A stretch of 64,000 bases of DNA from a bacterium (GTDB taxonomy: Bacteria > Bacillota > Clostridia > Christensenellales > CAG-138): positions 58,062 to 122,061 of the forward strand of contig JALFDW010000037.1 of NCBI GenBank assembly GCA_022778545.1. The letters are read 5' to 3'. The position numbers and the translations under genes were made by a program. Below, one piece after another: positions 27,286-36,072 of the stretch (its first letter is position 1; each line of letters starts with the position of its first letter). The notes beneath the pieces are model-generated. The model was not told the origin of the DNA. It saw nothing but the letters and a program-made list of their open reading frames with translations, and searched no databases.

Positions 27286-27537
27286 ATGGATCTTAAGAAC
27301 CTGAATCTGGGCGGCGCTCTGGAAAAAGCCGAAGAGCTTGCAAAGAAGATCGGCGCGGATAAGGATCTTCTCGCAAGTTTCACAAAGGACCCCGTCAAAA
27401 CGCTCGAAAGCAAGCTGGGTATCGACCTGCCGGACGAGCAGATCAACAAGCTCGCCGATGCCATCAAGGCCAAGCTGAACCTCGACAAGGCCGGCGATCT
27501 GCTCGGTGGTGTCGGAAAGCTGTTTGGCAAGAATTAA
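27286..27537 (+). CDS. Small helical protein (83 aa) downstream of DUF1508 gene
   Basis: A soluble, charged, mostly helical protein: NLGGALEKAEELAKKIG, then FTKDPVKTLESKLGIDLPD and a C-terminal glycine-rich tail (LLGGVGKLFGKN). The DP-x3-LE-x2-LGI-LPD stretch resembles the leader region of some RiPP precursors, but no maturation enzyme or core peptide is present, so I call it hypothetical. It starts 6 bp after the DUF1508 stop and ends before a terminator, so the two genes form a closed unit. Confidence 0.6.
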   Translation: MDLKNLNLGGALEKAEELAKKIGADKDLLASFTKDPVKTLESKLGIDLPDEQINKLADAIKAKLNLDKAGDLLGGVGKLFGKN

Positions 27538-27560
27538 GAATTCAATTTACTGCAAACTGA

Positions 27561-27582
27561 GGGCGCGCCGTAAGGCGCGCCC
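27561..27582. terminator. Terminator between the 83-aa gene and the YjbR gene
   Basis: GGGCGCGCC / GGCGCGCCC, a 9-bp perfect stem with a GTAA loop, between convergent genes. Confidence 0.7.
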
Positions 27583-27610
27583 ATTTCCGTTGTTTCCCGT
27601 TATTCTCCTG

Positions 27611-27994
27611 TTATTCTCCCCTGATCTCCCGCTGCACCTTTTTCGCAAGCTTGGCAAACACCAGCTCATAGGACATATCGCACATCGCGCGCAGCGTTTC
27701 CTCCGGCACAGCGCCATCCAGATACACGCTGTTCCAGGTGCGCTTATCCGAATAGAACCCCGGCACAACATCAGTATACTGCTGCCGGAACAGCTCCGCA
27801 AGCATGGGTTCACACTTCAAAATCACCATCGTGCGCCCTGCGTGCAGTTTGTGCGCCTCCCCCGGCGTACAGATGGCGGCAAACTGCTTTCCGCCCACCA
27901 GGTAACGAAGCCAACCCCATTCGGCCTTGTATTCGCTTACCGCACCCGGCTTGCCGAGAAGATATCCGTCCAGCCATTCATAATTGTTTTTCAT
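27611..27994 (-). CDS. MmcQ/YjbR-family protein
   Basis: 127 aa. The family pattern is visible: an N-terminal helix (EWLDGYLLGKPGAVSEYK), a central beta-sheet (YLVGGKQFAAICT) and the C-terminal WNSVYLDGAVPEETLRAMCDMSYELV. These small CyaY-like-fold proteins may bind DNA or ligands; the role is unclear. The ATG lies one base after the upstream ATPase stop, with AGGTG as ribosome site, so it is translated with the ABC operon. Confidence 0.85.
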   Translation of the reverse strand: MKNNYEWLDGYLLGKPGAVSEYKAEWGWLRYLVGGKQFAAICTPGEAHKLHAGRTMVILKCEPMLAELFRQQYTDVVPGFYSDKRTWNSVYLDGAVPEETLRAMCDMSYELVFAKLAKKVQREIRGE

Positions 27995-27995
27995 A

Positions 27996-28736
27996 TCAAA
28001 GCACCTTGGCAAGGAAGCTCTTCAGGCGTTCGCTTTCCGGGTGGTCAAACAGCTCTCTGGGCGTGTTCTGTTCCACGATGCGCCCGCCATCCATGAACAG
28101 CACCCGGGTGGCGACTTCGCGCGCAAAGCCCATTTCGTGCGTCACGACGACCATCGTCATGCCCTCCTGCGCAAGGCCGCGCATGACCTCCAGCACCTCG
28201 CCCACCATCTCCGGGTCAAGCGCGCTCGTCGGTTCGTCAAACAGCATTACATCCGGCTTCATCGCAAGCGCGCGCACGATGGCAATACGCTGCTTCTGCC
28301 CGCCGGAAAGCTGGGATGGATACGCGCTTGCACGGTCCGCAAGCCCTACGCGCGCAAGCAATGCCATGGCGCGCTCGTTCGCTTCTTCTTCGCTGAGCTT
28401 CTGCAGCTTCATCGGCGCCAGCGTGAGGTTCTTGAGGATCGTCATGTGCGGAAACAGGTTGAATTGCTGGAACACCATGCCCATCTTCTGCCGAAGCTTG
28501 TTGATGTCCGTTTTCGGGTCGGTAATATCCACCCCTTCCATCAGAACATGACCTTCCGTTGGAACTTCAAGCAGGTTCAGCGAACGCAGGAACGTGGATT
28601 TGCCCGAGCCGGAAGGGCCGATCACCGCCACAACTTCCCCTTCATAGATGGTTTCCGTGATGTCATCGAGCGCGTGCACCTCACCGAAATACTTTTTCAG
28701 CCCCTGCACCTCGATCAGCGGATTACCTTGCGCCAT
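27996..28736 (-). CDS. Polar amino-acid ABC transporter ATP-binding protein (GlnQ type)
   Basis: 246 aa; the ATG follows GGAGG at seven bases. Walker [10 protein letters not shown], signature LSGGQKQR, Walker [16 protein letters not shown] and the switch histidine ([10 protein letters not shown]) are complete. This subunit powers import of polar amino acids with the permease and lipoprotein of the same operon. Its start overlaps the permease stop by 14 bp. Confidence 0.95.
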   Translation of the reverse strand: MAQGNPLIEVQGLKKYFGEVHALDDITETIYEGEVVAVIGPSGSGKSTFLRSLNLLEVPTEGHVLMEGVDITDPKTDINKLRQKMGMVFQQFNLFPHMTILKNLTLAPMKLQKLSEEEANERAMALLARVGLADRASAYPSQLSGGQKQRIAIVRALAMKPDVMLFDEPTSALDPEMVGEVLEVMRGLAQEGMTMVVVTHEMGFAREVATRVLFMDGGRIVEQNTPRELFDHPESERLKSFLAKVL

Positions 28737-29472
28737 TGCGAAGCCTCCTTTCAAGCTTTGTCACCCCTGCCGAGAGCGCTACGACGATAACAAGGTAGAT
28801 CAGCGCCACGGCGATCAGCGGGAAGAACGCCGCGAACGTGCGGCTGCGAATGATGTCGCCCGCCTTTGTGAGATCCATGAGGCCGATGTAGCCGGAAACG
28901 GAGGTCTCCTTCAAAAGCGTAATGAACTCGTTGGCAAGCGCGGGCAGGACGTTTTTGAACGCCTGCGGCATCACGATGTGCCACATCGTCTGCCTGTAGT
29001 TGAAGCCAAGGCTGCGCCCGGCCTCGAGCTGGCCCTCATCCACGCTCATAATGCCGGAACGAAACACCTCCGCAACATAGGCCGCGGAATTCAACCCGAA
29101 GGCGATGATCGCTACGACGACCGCATCCACGAACACGGACGAGAAGATCACGAAATTGATGATCAAAAGCTGCACGACGACCGGCGTGCCGCGGATCACG
29201 GTGATATACAGCTTTGCGATCCCGTTCAGGAAGCGCAATTTTCCGGTCTTATCCGCCGTGGTGCGGATGATGGCAAGCAGTGCGCCCAGAATAATGCCGG
29301 CGATCGCCGCAAAAAACGCAACCTCGACCGTAACGCCAAGCCCGCGCACAAGGTATTTCCAGCGATCCTCCTTGATGAAATTCAGATAAAAATCCGCGCT
29401 CAGGCTCGCCCACGCGTTTTGCAGCCATGCGAAGATATTCCCGAAAAAAGCGCCGATGTCGATTGAGAGCAT
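28723..29472 (-). CDS. Polar amino-acid ABC transporter permease
   Basis: 249 aa with an amphipathic N-terminus and five or so membrane helices. It has the EAA-loop sequence [22 protein letters not shown] that contacts the ATPase, and the HisM/GlnP signature [15 protein letters not shown] single permease gene suggests a homodimeric channel. It lies between the solute-binding and ATPase genes. Confidence 0.93.
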   Translation of the reverse strand: MLSIDIGAFFGNIFAWLQNAWASLSADFYLNFIKEDRWKYLVRGLGVTVEVAFFAAIAGIILGALLAIIRTTADKTGKLRFLNGIAKLYITVIRGTPVVVQLLIINFVIFSSVFVDAVVVAIIAFGLNSAAYVAEVFRSGIMSVDEGQLEAGRSLGFNYRQTMWHIVMPQAFKNVLPALANEFITLLKETSVSGYIGLMDLTKAGDIIRSRTFAAFFPLIAVALIYLVIVVALSAGVTKLERRLRNGAR

Positions 29473-29521
29473 GGTTCCTCCTTGTTTAGATTTGTTCCGT
29501 TATGCTGCCGGAAACGCAGCC

Positions 29522-29586
29522 ATGCCGCAGGCAGAAGCTGCCCGCGGCATACAGTTCTTTCGTCATAATGCGGGAACATGCCCGCA
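29522..29586 (-). repeat. Two intercistronic hairpins between binding-protein and permease genes
   Basis: The first is ATGCCGC-GGCAG / CTGCC-GCGGCAT (29522-29550, one mismatch, 3-nt loop). The second is TGCGGG / CCCGCA (29569-29586). Neither has a T-tract. They probably stabilise the upstream message or limit readthrough, a common way to make more binding protein than permease. Confidence 0.5.
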
Positions 29587-29600
29587 AGGGAGATTTGCTT

Positions 29601-30407
29601 TTACTTCGCCCGGACGATGATGACCTGGGTGGAAGTTGTGTAAGGCTCGGTGAAGTCCACGTTCTCGAGACGGTCTTCCGTGACCGTGAGGCCGGCTACA
29701 CCGATGTCCGCCTTGCCGGTCTGCACGGAGGTGACGATGGAATCAAACGCGATGTCCTGTACTTCAAGCTCCATCTTCAGGATGTCCGCGATGGCCTGCG
29801 CAAGGTCGATATCGATGCCGACGATCTTGCCGTCGCCGCCTTCATAGTATTCGTAGGGCGGGAAAGTCGCTTCCGTAACCATAACGAGCTTGCCGTTGGA
29901 ATAATCCGTGTTGCTGGAAACGTAGGGCATTGTTCCCTTCACATCATCTTCGCCGATGTAGTTGGCAAGGATGTTCGCGAGCGTGCCGTTCTCCTTCAAA
30001 GTGGCAAGAGCCGCGTTGAGCTGATCCTTAAGCTCCGTGTTCTCCTTGGCAACGCAGATTGCGTAATCTTCCGGCTCAAACGCTTCTTCCAGGATCTTGA
30101 GATCCTTGTTGGCATCCACATAATACTTCGCCGGCTGTTCATCCAGAATGATGCAGTCAAGCTTGCCCTGCTTGAGCGCCTGCACCGCGTCATTCGTCTT
30201 CGTGTAGCGCTCCACGATGGTGGTCTCATCCTCATAGTCGGAAGCGTATACGATGTCGCCCGTTGTGCCAAGCTGCACGCCGATGGTCTTGCCCGGCAGG
30301 TCATCAAGGCTGAACACGGTGTTTGCCGGAGCGCCCGAGCAACCGGCCGCAAGAAGCAGCATCATCGCCGCGCAAAGCAAGCTCAGCATAGTTTTCATGG
30401 TTTTCAT
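29601..30407 (-). CDS. Polar amino-acid ABC transporter substrate-binding lipoprotein
   Basis: 268 aa from the ATG that follows GGAGGT. The signal peptide ends at LAAGC (Cys23), a good lipobox. The mature protein is a type II periplasmic-binding fold (SBP_bac_3): IGVQLGTTGDIVYA, ALKQGKLDCIILDEQPA, and YEYYEGGDGKIVGIDIDLAQAIA. The GIDIDLA motif and preceding aromatic residues are typical for amino-acid binding. It leads the operon, with its own promoter. Confidence 0.93.
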   Translation of the reverse strand: MKTMKTMLSLLCAAMMLLLAAGCSGAPANTVFSLDDLPGKTIGVQLGTTGDIVYASDYEDETTIVERYTKTNDAVQALKQGKLDCIILDEQPAKYYVDANKDLKILEEAFEPEDYAICVAKENTELKDQLNAALATLKENGTLANILANYIGEDDVKGTMPYVSSNTDYSNGKLVMVTEATFPPYEYYEGGDGKIVGIDIDLAQAIADILKMELEVQDIAFDSIVTSVQTGKADIGVAGLTVTEDRLENVDFTEPYTTSTQVIIVRAK

Positions 30408-30452
30408 ATGGTTTACCTCCAAAGTTGTGATTCCTGTTTTTTGTACAGCCGA

Positions 30453-30481
30453 ATTATACGCCTTCTCCGCATGGAATGCAA
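30453..30481 (-). promoter_or_regulatory. Sigma-A promoter of the amino-acid ABC operon
   Basis: On the minus strand, TTGCAT (30481-30476), 17 bp, TATAAT (30458-30453); 45 bp before the ATG. Confidence 0.7.
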
Positions 30482-30675
30482 TAGCTTTTTCAAAATTTTA
30501 TGCGTGTTTTTTGTGTATATATGCCTTATTCGCCCATTTTTCGCCTATTTCAGCATCATTTATTGTATATTTATTATTTCAATGTGTCTTTATTCATTCA
30601 CCGTTTCCCGTTTTCCGTTGCAGGGTGCGGAAACTTCTTTGCGGCTTAGAAAACGCCACGCATAATATGCAAAAA
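30482..30675. other. AT-rich stretch upstream of the ABC operon promoter
   Basis: No gene is seen. The part at about 30485-30600 is unusually A+T-rich, with runs such as TTTATTATTTCAATG and TGTATATATGCC. Such tracts can host an ArgR- or CodY-like regulator, but I see no clean consensus. Confidence 0.35.
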
Positions 30676-30692
30676 GGGCGCGGAACGCGCCC
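30676..30692 (-). terminator. Intrinsic terminator of the histidine kinase gene
   Basis: GGGCGCG / CGCGCCC with a 3-nt loop; on the minus strand it is followed by TTTTT. Confidence 0.75.
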
Positions 30693-30716
30693 CCACTGTT
30701 TGCCACCTTTCTTTTC

Positions 30717-32351
30717 TCAGTTTTCCTCTGCTGCAGCAAACCGCAGCTCCGCCTTGAACAGGTCGCAGTCAATTGCGATCCCAAATCGCCCGCTCTGCAG
30801 CTCCGTAAGGCTTCGGGCAATGGAGAGGCCGAGGCCACTCCCTTCGCTCGTGCGCGCGCTGTCACCGCGTACAAAGCGCTCCATCAGCTCCTCCTCCGAG
30901 ATGTTCAGCGCATCCCGGGATACGTTTTTGAGCGAAATTACAACGTCCGTTCCCTCCCGGGTCACGCCGGCATAGACACGGGTACCGGGCTGTGCATATT
31001 TAGCGATGTTGCCGAGCAGGTTGTCAAACACCCGCCAAAGCAGGCGTCCGTCCGCCAGGATCGGCTGCACCGCGCCGGGCGTCTGCACGACGGCCGTAAG
31101 CCCGGCTGCACAGAACCTTTCTTCATATTCCGCAAGGCATTGCCGGAGCAGTTCCACCGCATCCGTGCGCATGAGCTCCACTTTGATGTTCCCCGTGGCA
31201 GCTTTGGAAGCCTCCAGCACATCCTCCGTCAGCTTCTTCAGCCGGTGCGCCTGCCGGTCGAGCACGGCGATGTATTCGCCCGCCGTCTCGCTTGCCTGCG
31301 GTTCTTTTTTGAGAAGATCCACATAATTCAGGATGGAGGTCAGCGGCGTTTTGATGTCGTGTGAAACGTTTGTAATGAGTTCCGTTTTGAGCCGCTCGCT
31401 TTTCATGCGCTCCTCTACGGCGCGCGTCATGCCCTCTCCGATGCTGTTGAGGTTATCGCCGTGCCGCTTCAGTTCATAGAACATATACTCCGTCGGCACA
31501 TGATGAGAGAGATCACCCTCCGCGATGCGCTTTGCCCCCTCCTTGAGCCGCGAGAGCTGCAGCGTAACGAAGCACAGCAGCAGAAGAGCCGTCATATTCA
31601 GGCCGATCCAGAACAGCGATGCCATGGCGCTGAAATACGTCGCCTGGCACACAAGCAGCATCACGAGCGCATATGCGCCATAGCCGAGGATCGTCTTCCA
31701 AAGGAGCGGCAGGTTGCGGAAAATCGTGCGGATGCCTCTCCCCATCCAGCAAAGCACGCGCCAGCAGAGCCGCAGCACAAGGTAAACCACCGTGTTGCGC
31801 AGGAGTGTCCCAGCTTTGATGCGCGTTGCGAATGTCATGCAGCATGCGAACACGATGAGGCTAGGCAACGTAAGCGCAGCGGAAAGAAGCACAAGTTGTT
31901 CGATCCGTCGCACCGTCATGTCATAGACAAAGGGATCCACCAGCCACTTATACATAATGATCACGGCTGAACCAGCCGCCAACAGGTAAAGATCAAACGG
32001 GAGCTTATCCTGCGTGTTCAGCATAACCTCCTCCCGGCCTGCCCGGTGCCCGGCTGCACACAACAGGAAAAGGAACAGTGCGGCGCAGCAGAGCCATTCG
32101 ATGCACGCCAGGATCGGGATCGTATAACGGAACGGAAAAAGCTTCACTTCCGCCATGTCCGCATTCCATGCATATTCGTTTACCGTGTCCTGATACTCCT
32201 GAAAGCGCTGCTCTGCCTCCGCTCCCTCAGAATAGAAGCCGTCGTTGATCATGGCGATCGTAAGGCTCGTGCCGAAAAACGCTATGCCAATTAACAGCGT
32301 AAGAAGGAAGATCGCAGTGATCTTCGCGCCAAGGCTGTGTGTTAGCTTCAT
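30717..32351 (-). CDS. Membrane sensor histidine kinase
   Basis: 544 aa. Several membrane helices (first at about 9-33; others at about 80-100, 120-140, 150-175 and 225-265) precede a HAMP region (about 265-320). HisKA has the phospho-acceptor His331 (NVSHDIKTPLTSI). The HATPase domain has an N-box (VFDNLLGNIAKYA) and a G-box (GSGLGLSIA). The length and extra helices resemble the kinase class paired with OmpR-type regulators in envelope stress. It is translated with the regulator gene (4-bp overlap). The signal is unknown. Confidence 0.92.
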   Translation of the reverse strand: MKLTHSLGAKITAIFLLTLLIGIAFFGTSLTIAMINDGFYSEGAEAEQRFQEYQDTVNEYAWNADMAEVKLFPFRYTIPILACIEWLCCAALFLFLLCAAGHRAGREEVMLNTQDKLPFDLYLLAAGSAVIIMYKWLVDPFVYDMTVRRIEQLVLLSAALTLPSLIVFACCMTFATRIKAGTLLRNTVVYLVLRLCWRVLCWMGRGIRTIFRNLPLLWKTILGYGAYALVMLLVCQATYFSAMASLFWIGLNMTALLLLCFVTLQLSRLKEGAKRIAEGDLSHHVPTEYMFYELKRHGDNLNSIGEGMTRAVEERMKSERLKTELITNVSHDIKTPLTSILNYVDLLKKEPQASETAGEYIAVLDRQAHRLKKLTEDVLEASKAATGNIKVELMRTDAVELLRQCLAEYEERFCAAGLTAVVQTPGAVQPILADGRLLWRVFDNLLGNIAKYAQPGTRVYAGVTREGTDVVISLKNVSRDALNISEEELMERFVRGDSARTSEGSGLGLSIARSLTELQSGRFGIAIDCDLFKAELRFAAAEEN

Positions 32352-33055
32352 CGCTTGCCTCCTTTTTCAAACTTGTAGCCCTGCCCCCACACCACCTTGA
32401 GATAGCGCGGCTCGGCAGGATTGATCTCAAGCTTTTCGCGGATGTGGCGGATATGTACGGCGACAGTGTTCTCCGCACCCCATGCAGGGTCTTTCCACAC
32501 AAGCTCATAGATACGGGCGGAGGAAAACACCTTGCCCGCATTCTCCATCAAAAGCTTCAGTATGCTGTATTCGATCGGCGTAAGGTTTACGGGTTCTCCA
32601 TCGAGCGTGACGGTCTTTGCATCGTCATCGATCTCCACGCCGTCGATGGAAATGACAGAAGACTTCTTTTCCATGCCGCTCATGCCGCCGAGCATGGTGT
32701 AGCGCCGCAGCTGGGAGCGCACGCGGGCGATCACCTCCATCGGGTTGAAAGGTTTTGTTACATAATCGTCCGCGCCGATGGAAAGGCCAAGCACCTTGTC
32801 CGCGTCCTCACTCTTCGCCGTAAGCAGGATCACGGGGATGTTGCTCTTTTCCCGGAGTGCTGTCGTCGCGGCAAGGCCATCCATCCCGGGCATCATGATG
32901 TCAAGCAGCGCAAGGTGCACGGTTTCGCGGGAAAGAATGTCAAGCGCTTCCCTGCCGTTGTAGGCTTCGAACGTATGGTAGCCCTCGGCAGTCAGATAGA
33001 TTTTAAGCGCAGCCACGATATCGCGGTCGTCGTCACAGATGAGGATGTTATACAT
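32348..33055 (-). CDS. OmpR-family response regulator
   Basis: 235 aa. The receiver domain has the acidic pocket DDD (8-10), phospho-acceptor Asp52 (LLDIMMPGMDG) and Lys in LTAKSED. The winged-helix DNA-binding domain (about 135-232) has LTPIEYSILKLLMENAGKVFSS and VAVHIRHIREKLE. It overlaps the kinase gene by 4 bp. Three GATTAA repeats lie just upstream, so autoregulation is likely. Confidence 0.95.
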   Translation of the reverse strand: MYNILICDDDRDIVAALKIYLTAEGYHTFEAYNGREALDILSRETVHLALLDIMMPGMDGLAATTALREKSNIPVILLTAKSEDADKVLGLSIGADDYVTKPFNPMEVIARVRSQLRRYTMLGGMSGMEKKSSVISIDGVEIDDDAKTVTLDGEPVNLTPIEYSILKLLMENAGKVFSSARIYELVWKDPAWGAENTVAVHIRHIREKLEINPAEPRYLKVVWGQGYKFEKGGKR

Positions 33056-33101
33056 GCATGTTCTCCCCTTTTGGTTTGCACGCCCATTGTATCATGGCGC
33101 G

Positions 33102-33141
33102 GATTAAATGCGTAGTGGCAAAGGGATTAAGATTTGATTAA
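33102..33141 (-). promoter_or_regulatory. Direct repeats upstream of the response-regulator gene
   Basis: GATTAA occurs at 33102-33107, 33125-33130 and 33136-33141 (TTAATC on the transcribed strand). The last two are 11 bp apart, one helix turn, as for OmpR-family dimers. A -10-like TACAAT (33091-33086) without a good -35 lies downstream. Confidence 0.45.
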
Positions 33142-33221
33142 CGAGATGCTGCGGCAGGCCTTGCACCTTTCTGAACGCCCGCGCATAGTATGGCAGCAAA
33201 AAGCAAGCGAGGTTGAATGAT

Positions 33222-34718
33222 ATGAGAACATTGCGACGCGGCGACCGGGGTGAGGACGTCAAGGTGCTTCAACGCGCCTTGAAGCGTGCCGGATACGACG
33301 CCGGAACGATCGACGGCATTTTCGGTTCGCGCACGGAGACAGCGGTGCGCGCTTTCCAGCGGGCGAACGGCCTCACCGCAGACGGCATTGTGGGGCCGCG
33401 CACCTGGGCCGCCCTTGCGCCATACATGGCCGAGGAAGAAACCTGGCTGCGCAAAGGGGACCGGGGGCCGTATGTGCAGATGGTCCAGCTTGCGCTGGAG
33501 CGCGCAGGCTTTTCCCCCGGCGCGCTGGACGGCATCTTCGGCACGCGCACGGATGCGGCAGTGCGCCAGTTTCAGCGTGCAAACAACCTGCAGGTGGACG
33601 GCATCGTGGGTCCGCGCACGCTTGCCGCGCTCAAGCCGTATCTCACAGGATATGTGGAATACACCGTCCGGCGCGGCGACACGCTTTCCGCCCTTGCCCG
33701 GCGGTATGGCACAACCGTGCAGGCGCTGCTGACCGCAAACCCGCGCGAAAACCCGAACCTCATTTATGTGGGGGAAACGCTCATCATCCCGCTGCCATTC
33801 GACGTCGTTCCCACCAATATCGCCTACACCTCCGAGCTGACGGAACTTGTTACGGAAGGCCTTGCGGCGCGCTATCCATTCATTGCGCGCAAAACCGTCG
33901 GCACCAGCGTGGCCGGCACGCCGATCCACGCGATGGAGCTCGGCACGGGGAGCCGGCATGTGTTCTACAATGCCTCCCACCACGCCAACGAGTGGATCAC
34001 AACGCCGCTGCTGCTGAAATACCTGGAGGATTACGCGGATGCTTACGCTACCGGCGGGCGCATCGGCGGCGTAGCCGCTTCCCGCCTTTTCGCCGGAACG
34101 ATGCTGCACATCGTGCCGCTCGTGAACCCGGACGGCGTAGACCTCATCACGGGCGCGCTGGATTCGGGCGGGTTATACCAGAGCGCACGCACGCTTGCGG
34201 CAAATTATCCTGCCATCCCCTTCCCCTCCGGCTGGAAGGCCAACATCCGCGGCGTTGACCTGAACTGCAACTATCCCGCCAACTGGGAAAAGGAGCGCGA
34301 GATCAAATTCGCCCAGGGCTACACAAAGCCCGGCCCGCGGGATTATGTGGGCCCGGCGGCGCTTTCCGAGCCGGAAAGCCGCGCGATGTACGATTACACC
34401 CGCGCAAACAATTTCGCGCTGACGCTCTCCTATCACACGCAGGGCAAGGTGATCTATTGGAAATATGAGGATTATGAGCCGGAGAACGCCTATGCCATAG
34501 GCCAGCGAATGGCCGCTGCAAGCGGCTATACGCTTGAGTCCGGGCCCGCCAACTCCCATGCGGGCTACCGTGACTGGTTCATCCAGACCTATAACCGCCC
34601 GGGCTACACCATCGAAGCTGGGCTTGGCACGAATCCGCTGCCGGTCTCGCAGTTCAACACCATCTACCGTGACAACATCGGCATCCTGACCATCGGCATG
34701 GATGCGCTGATCCCGTAA
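33222..34718 (+). CDS. M14-family gamma-D-glutamyl-(L)-meso-diaminopimelate peptidase with two PG-binding domains and LysM
   Basis: 498 aa. Two PG_binding_1 domains (about 5-65 and 76-138) and one LysM (146-190; YTVRRGDTLSALARRYG) precede the zinc carboxypeptidase domain (about 200-498). Zinc ligands are H254 and E257 (HANEW) and H405 (SYHTQG), with the catalytic Glu465 (YTIEAGLG). This matches endopeptidase I type murein peptidases, which cut the glutamyl-diaminopimelate bond. There is no signal peptide, as in the spore enzyme of Lysinibacillus. The ATG follows GCGAGG; a TTG three codons earlier is less likely. Confidence 0.88.
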   Translation: MRTLRRGDRGEDVKVLQRALKRAGYDAGTIDGIFGSRTETAVRAFQRANGLTADGIVGPRTWAALAPYMAEEETWLRKGDRGPYVQMVQLALERAGFSPGALDGIFGTRTDAAVRQFQRANNLQVDGIVGPRTLAALKPYLTGYVEYTVRRGDTLSALARRYGTTVQALLTANPRENPNLIYVGETLIIPLPFDVVPTNIAYTSELTELVTEGLAARYPFIARKTVGTSVAGTPIHAMELGTGSRHVFYNASHHANEWITTPLLLKYLEDYADAYATGGRIGGVAASRLFAGTMLHIVPLVNPDGVDLITGALDSGGLYQSARTLAANYPAIPFPSGWKANIRGVDLNCNYPANWEKEREIKFAQGYTKPGPRDYVGPAALSEPESRAMYDYTRANNFALTLSYHTQGKVIYWKYEDYEPENAYAIGQRMAAASGYTLESGPANSHAGYRDWFIQTYNRPGYTIEAGLGTNPLPVSQFNTIYRDNIGILTIGMDALIP

Positions 34719-34734
34719 GTTCTGCGAACAAAAC

Positions 34735-34763
34735 GCAGCCCTGCGAATTATCTGCAGGGCTGC
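34735..34763. terminator. Bidirectional terminator between the M14 and M20 genes
   Basis: GCAGCCCTGC / GCAGGGCTGC, a perfect 10-bp stem with a 9-nt loop, between convergent genes. Confidence 0.8.
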
Positions 34764-34783
34764 ATTCCTGTTATTGTCCGTTT

Positions 34784-35896
34784 TTATTCCGCCGCAAGCC
34801 TCTTGAAAAGCTCCACGGCAGGCTCGATGAGTTCATCCGGGAAATCGAACTGCGCCGTATGCAGCTGCGGATGATCCTCTCCCGCGCCGATCTCAAAGAT
34901 TGCACCAGGCACGCGCTTCAGGAAGTAGCCAAAGTCCTCCGAGCCGCGTTCAGGCTGCTCGATCACTTCGATCGGGTATCCAAGCGCACCGGCCGCCGCG
35001 CGCACCTTCTCCGCGCTTGCAGGGTCGTTCGCAGTCTCCGGGAAGCAATCGCAATATGCGATGCTCAACGTAAGGCCGTAACCTGCCGCCTTCCGTTCCG
35101 CCATGGCTTCGATCATCTCAGCGAATCTGTCAAGCTCCGCCTCGCGTTCCGCACGGATGGTCAGGTAAAGCTCGCCCTCACTCGCCTGTGTGCCGAACGC
35201 CTTTTCCCCAACATTGAGGCCGATCACCGTTGCAAGCACAAGGCCCTCCCAGGGCAGGTCGAGCAGCTTGGGAACCTCATTCACCATCTCCGCAAGCGCA
35301 AATGCCGGGTTTTTCCCGCACTCCGGCATGCTTGCGTGGGAAGGTGTGCCCACCATGCGGATGGTCATCCCGCGCGAAGCGCAGTTGACGGCACCGTACC
35401 AGATGCACACCGTGCCAAGCGGGTAGCCGGGCCAGTTGTGAAACGCAAATACCTCGTCTATCTTCTCTTCCGTGATCAGCTCCGCGCATTCCTTTGCGCC
35501 ATCGCCTGTTTCCTCCGCATGTTGGAAAACGAAATACACGTCGTTCGGGCAACCCTCCCGGTCGATCTCCATCGCAAACGCGGCAAGCGCGGCGCTGTGG
35601 CCGTCGTGGCCGCATTTGTGGCCGACGCCGGGGATCTTTGAAGCATACGGCGCGCCGCATGCATCCTCGATGGGGAGCGCGTCAAAATCCGCCCGGAACG
35701 CGATGCGCCGCTTTGCCTGCGGCGCGCGGTACACAGCGTAAAACCAGTTGCCCCGGTCGATCACGGCAAGGCTCGTATGCGCGCGCAGAAAGCGCATAAG
35801 CTCCGTCCGCGTCCATTCTTCCTGATTGGAAAGCTCCGGGTGAGCATGCAGCGCGTGCCGGAGTTCCACCGCAAGAGCCAGATTGTTGCGATCCAT
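34784..35896 (-). CDS. M20-family amidohydrolase (IAL/N-acyl amino acid hydrolase type)
   Basis: 370 aa from the ATG that follows AGGAGG. The M20D metal site is present (GHKCGHDGHSAALAAFA; QHAEETGDGAKEC), with the dimerisation insert in the middle and ERGSEDFGYFL near the C-terminus. The family includes N-acetyl-diaminopimelate deacetylase, hippurate hydrolase and indole-acetyl-amino-acid hydrolase; the substrate is not decided by sequence. It is monocistronic. Confidence 0.85.
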   Translation of the reverse strand: MDRNNLALAVELRHALHAHPELSNQEEWTRTELMRFLRAHTSLAVIDRGNWFYAVYRAPQAKRRIAFRADFDALPIEDACGAPYASKIPGVGHKCGHDGHSAALAAFAMEIDREGCPNDVYFVFQHAEETGDGAKECAELITEEKIDEVFAFHNWPGYPLGTVCIWYGAVNCASRGMTIRMVGTPSHASMPECGKNPAFALAEMVNEVPKLLDLPWEGLVLATVIGLNVGEKAFGTQASEGELYLTIRAEREAELDRFAEMIEAMAERKAAGYGLTLSIAYCDCFPETANDPASAEKVRAAAGALGYPIEVIEQPERGSEDFGYFLKRVPGAIFEIGAGEDHPQLHTAQFDFPDELIEPAVELFKRLAAE

Positions 35897-36014
35897 TCCG
35901 TTATGCCTCCTGTCAGTTTTCGTTTTGTTCAAGAAAGCTGTATTTTCTTTCATTATAGCCACACGGCAGGTGCAGCGTCAAGCGGCGTGACACAGAGCAT
36001 CATGCATCGCTTTT

Positions 36015-36027
36015 TCACAAATTGTGA
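36015..36027. repeat. Short palindrome upstream of the pyrR promoter
   Basis: TCACAA-A-TTGTGA lies 10 bp before the -35. It uses Rex-like half-sites in the reverse order, so it is not a standard Rex operator. Confidence 0.3.
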
Positions 36028-36037
36028 CAGAATTGTG

Positions 36038-36066
36038 TTGACAACACCCCTGAAACATGGCATAAT
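36038..36066 (+). promoter_or_regulatory. Sigma-A promoter of the pyr unit
   Basis: TTGACA (36038-36043), 17 bp, CATAAT (36061-36066). The transcript begins near 36073 and has a leader of about 137 nt before pyrR. Confidence 0.75.
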
Positions 36067-36072
36067 GCGCAA

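Noticed and set aside
27286..27537. RiPP precursor peptide
   Set aside because: Leader-like LGI-LPD motif only; no Cys/Ser/Thr-rich core and no cyclase, radical SAM or transporter gene beside it.
36015..36027. Rex operator upstream of pyrR
   Set aside because: Half-sites are TCACAA...TTGTGA around one base, the reverse order and wrong spacing for Rex (TTGTGA-N6-TCACAA).
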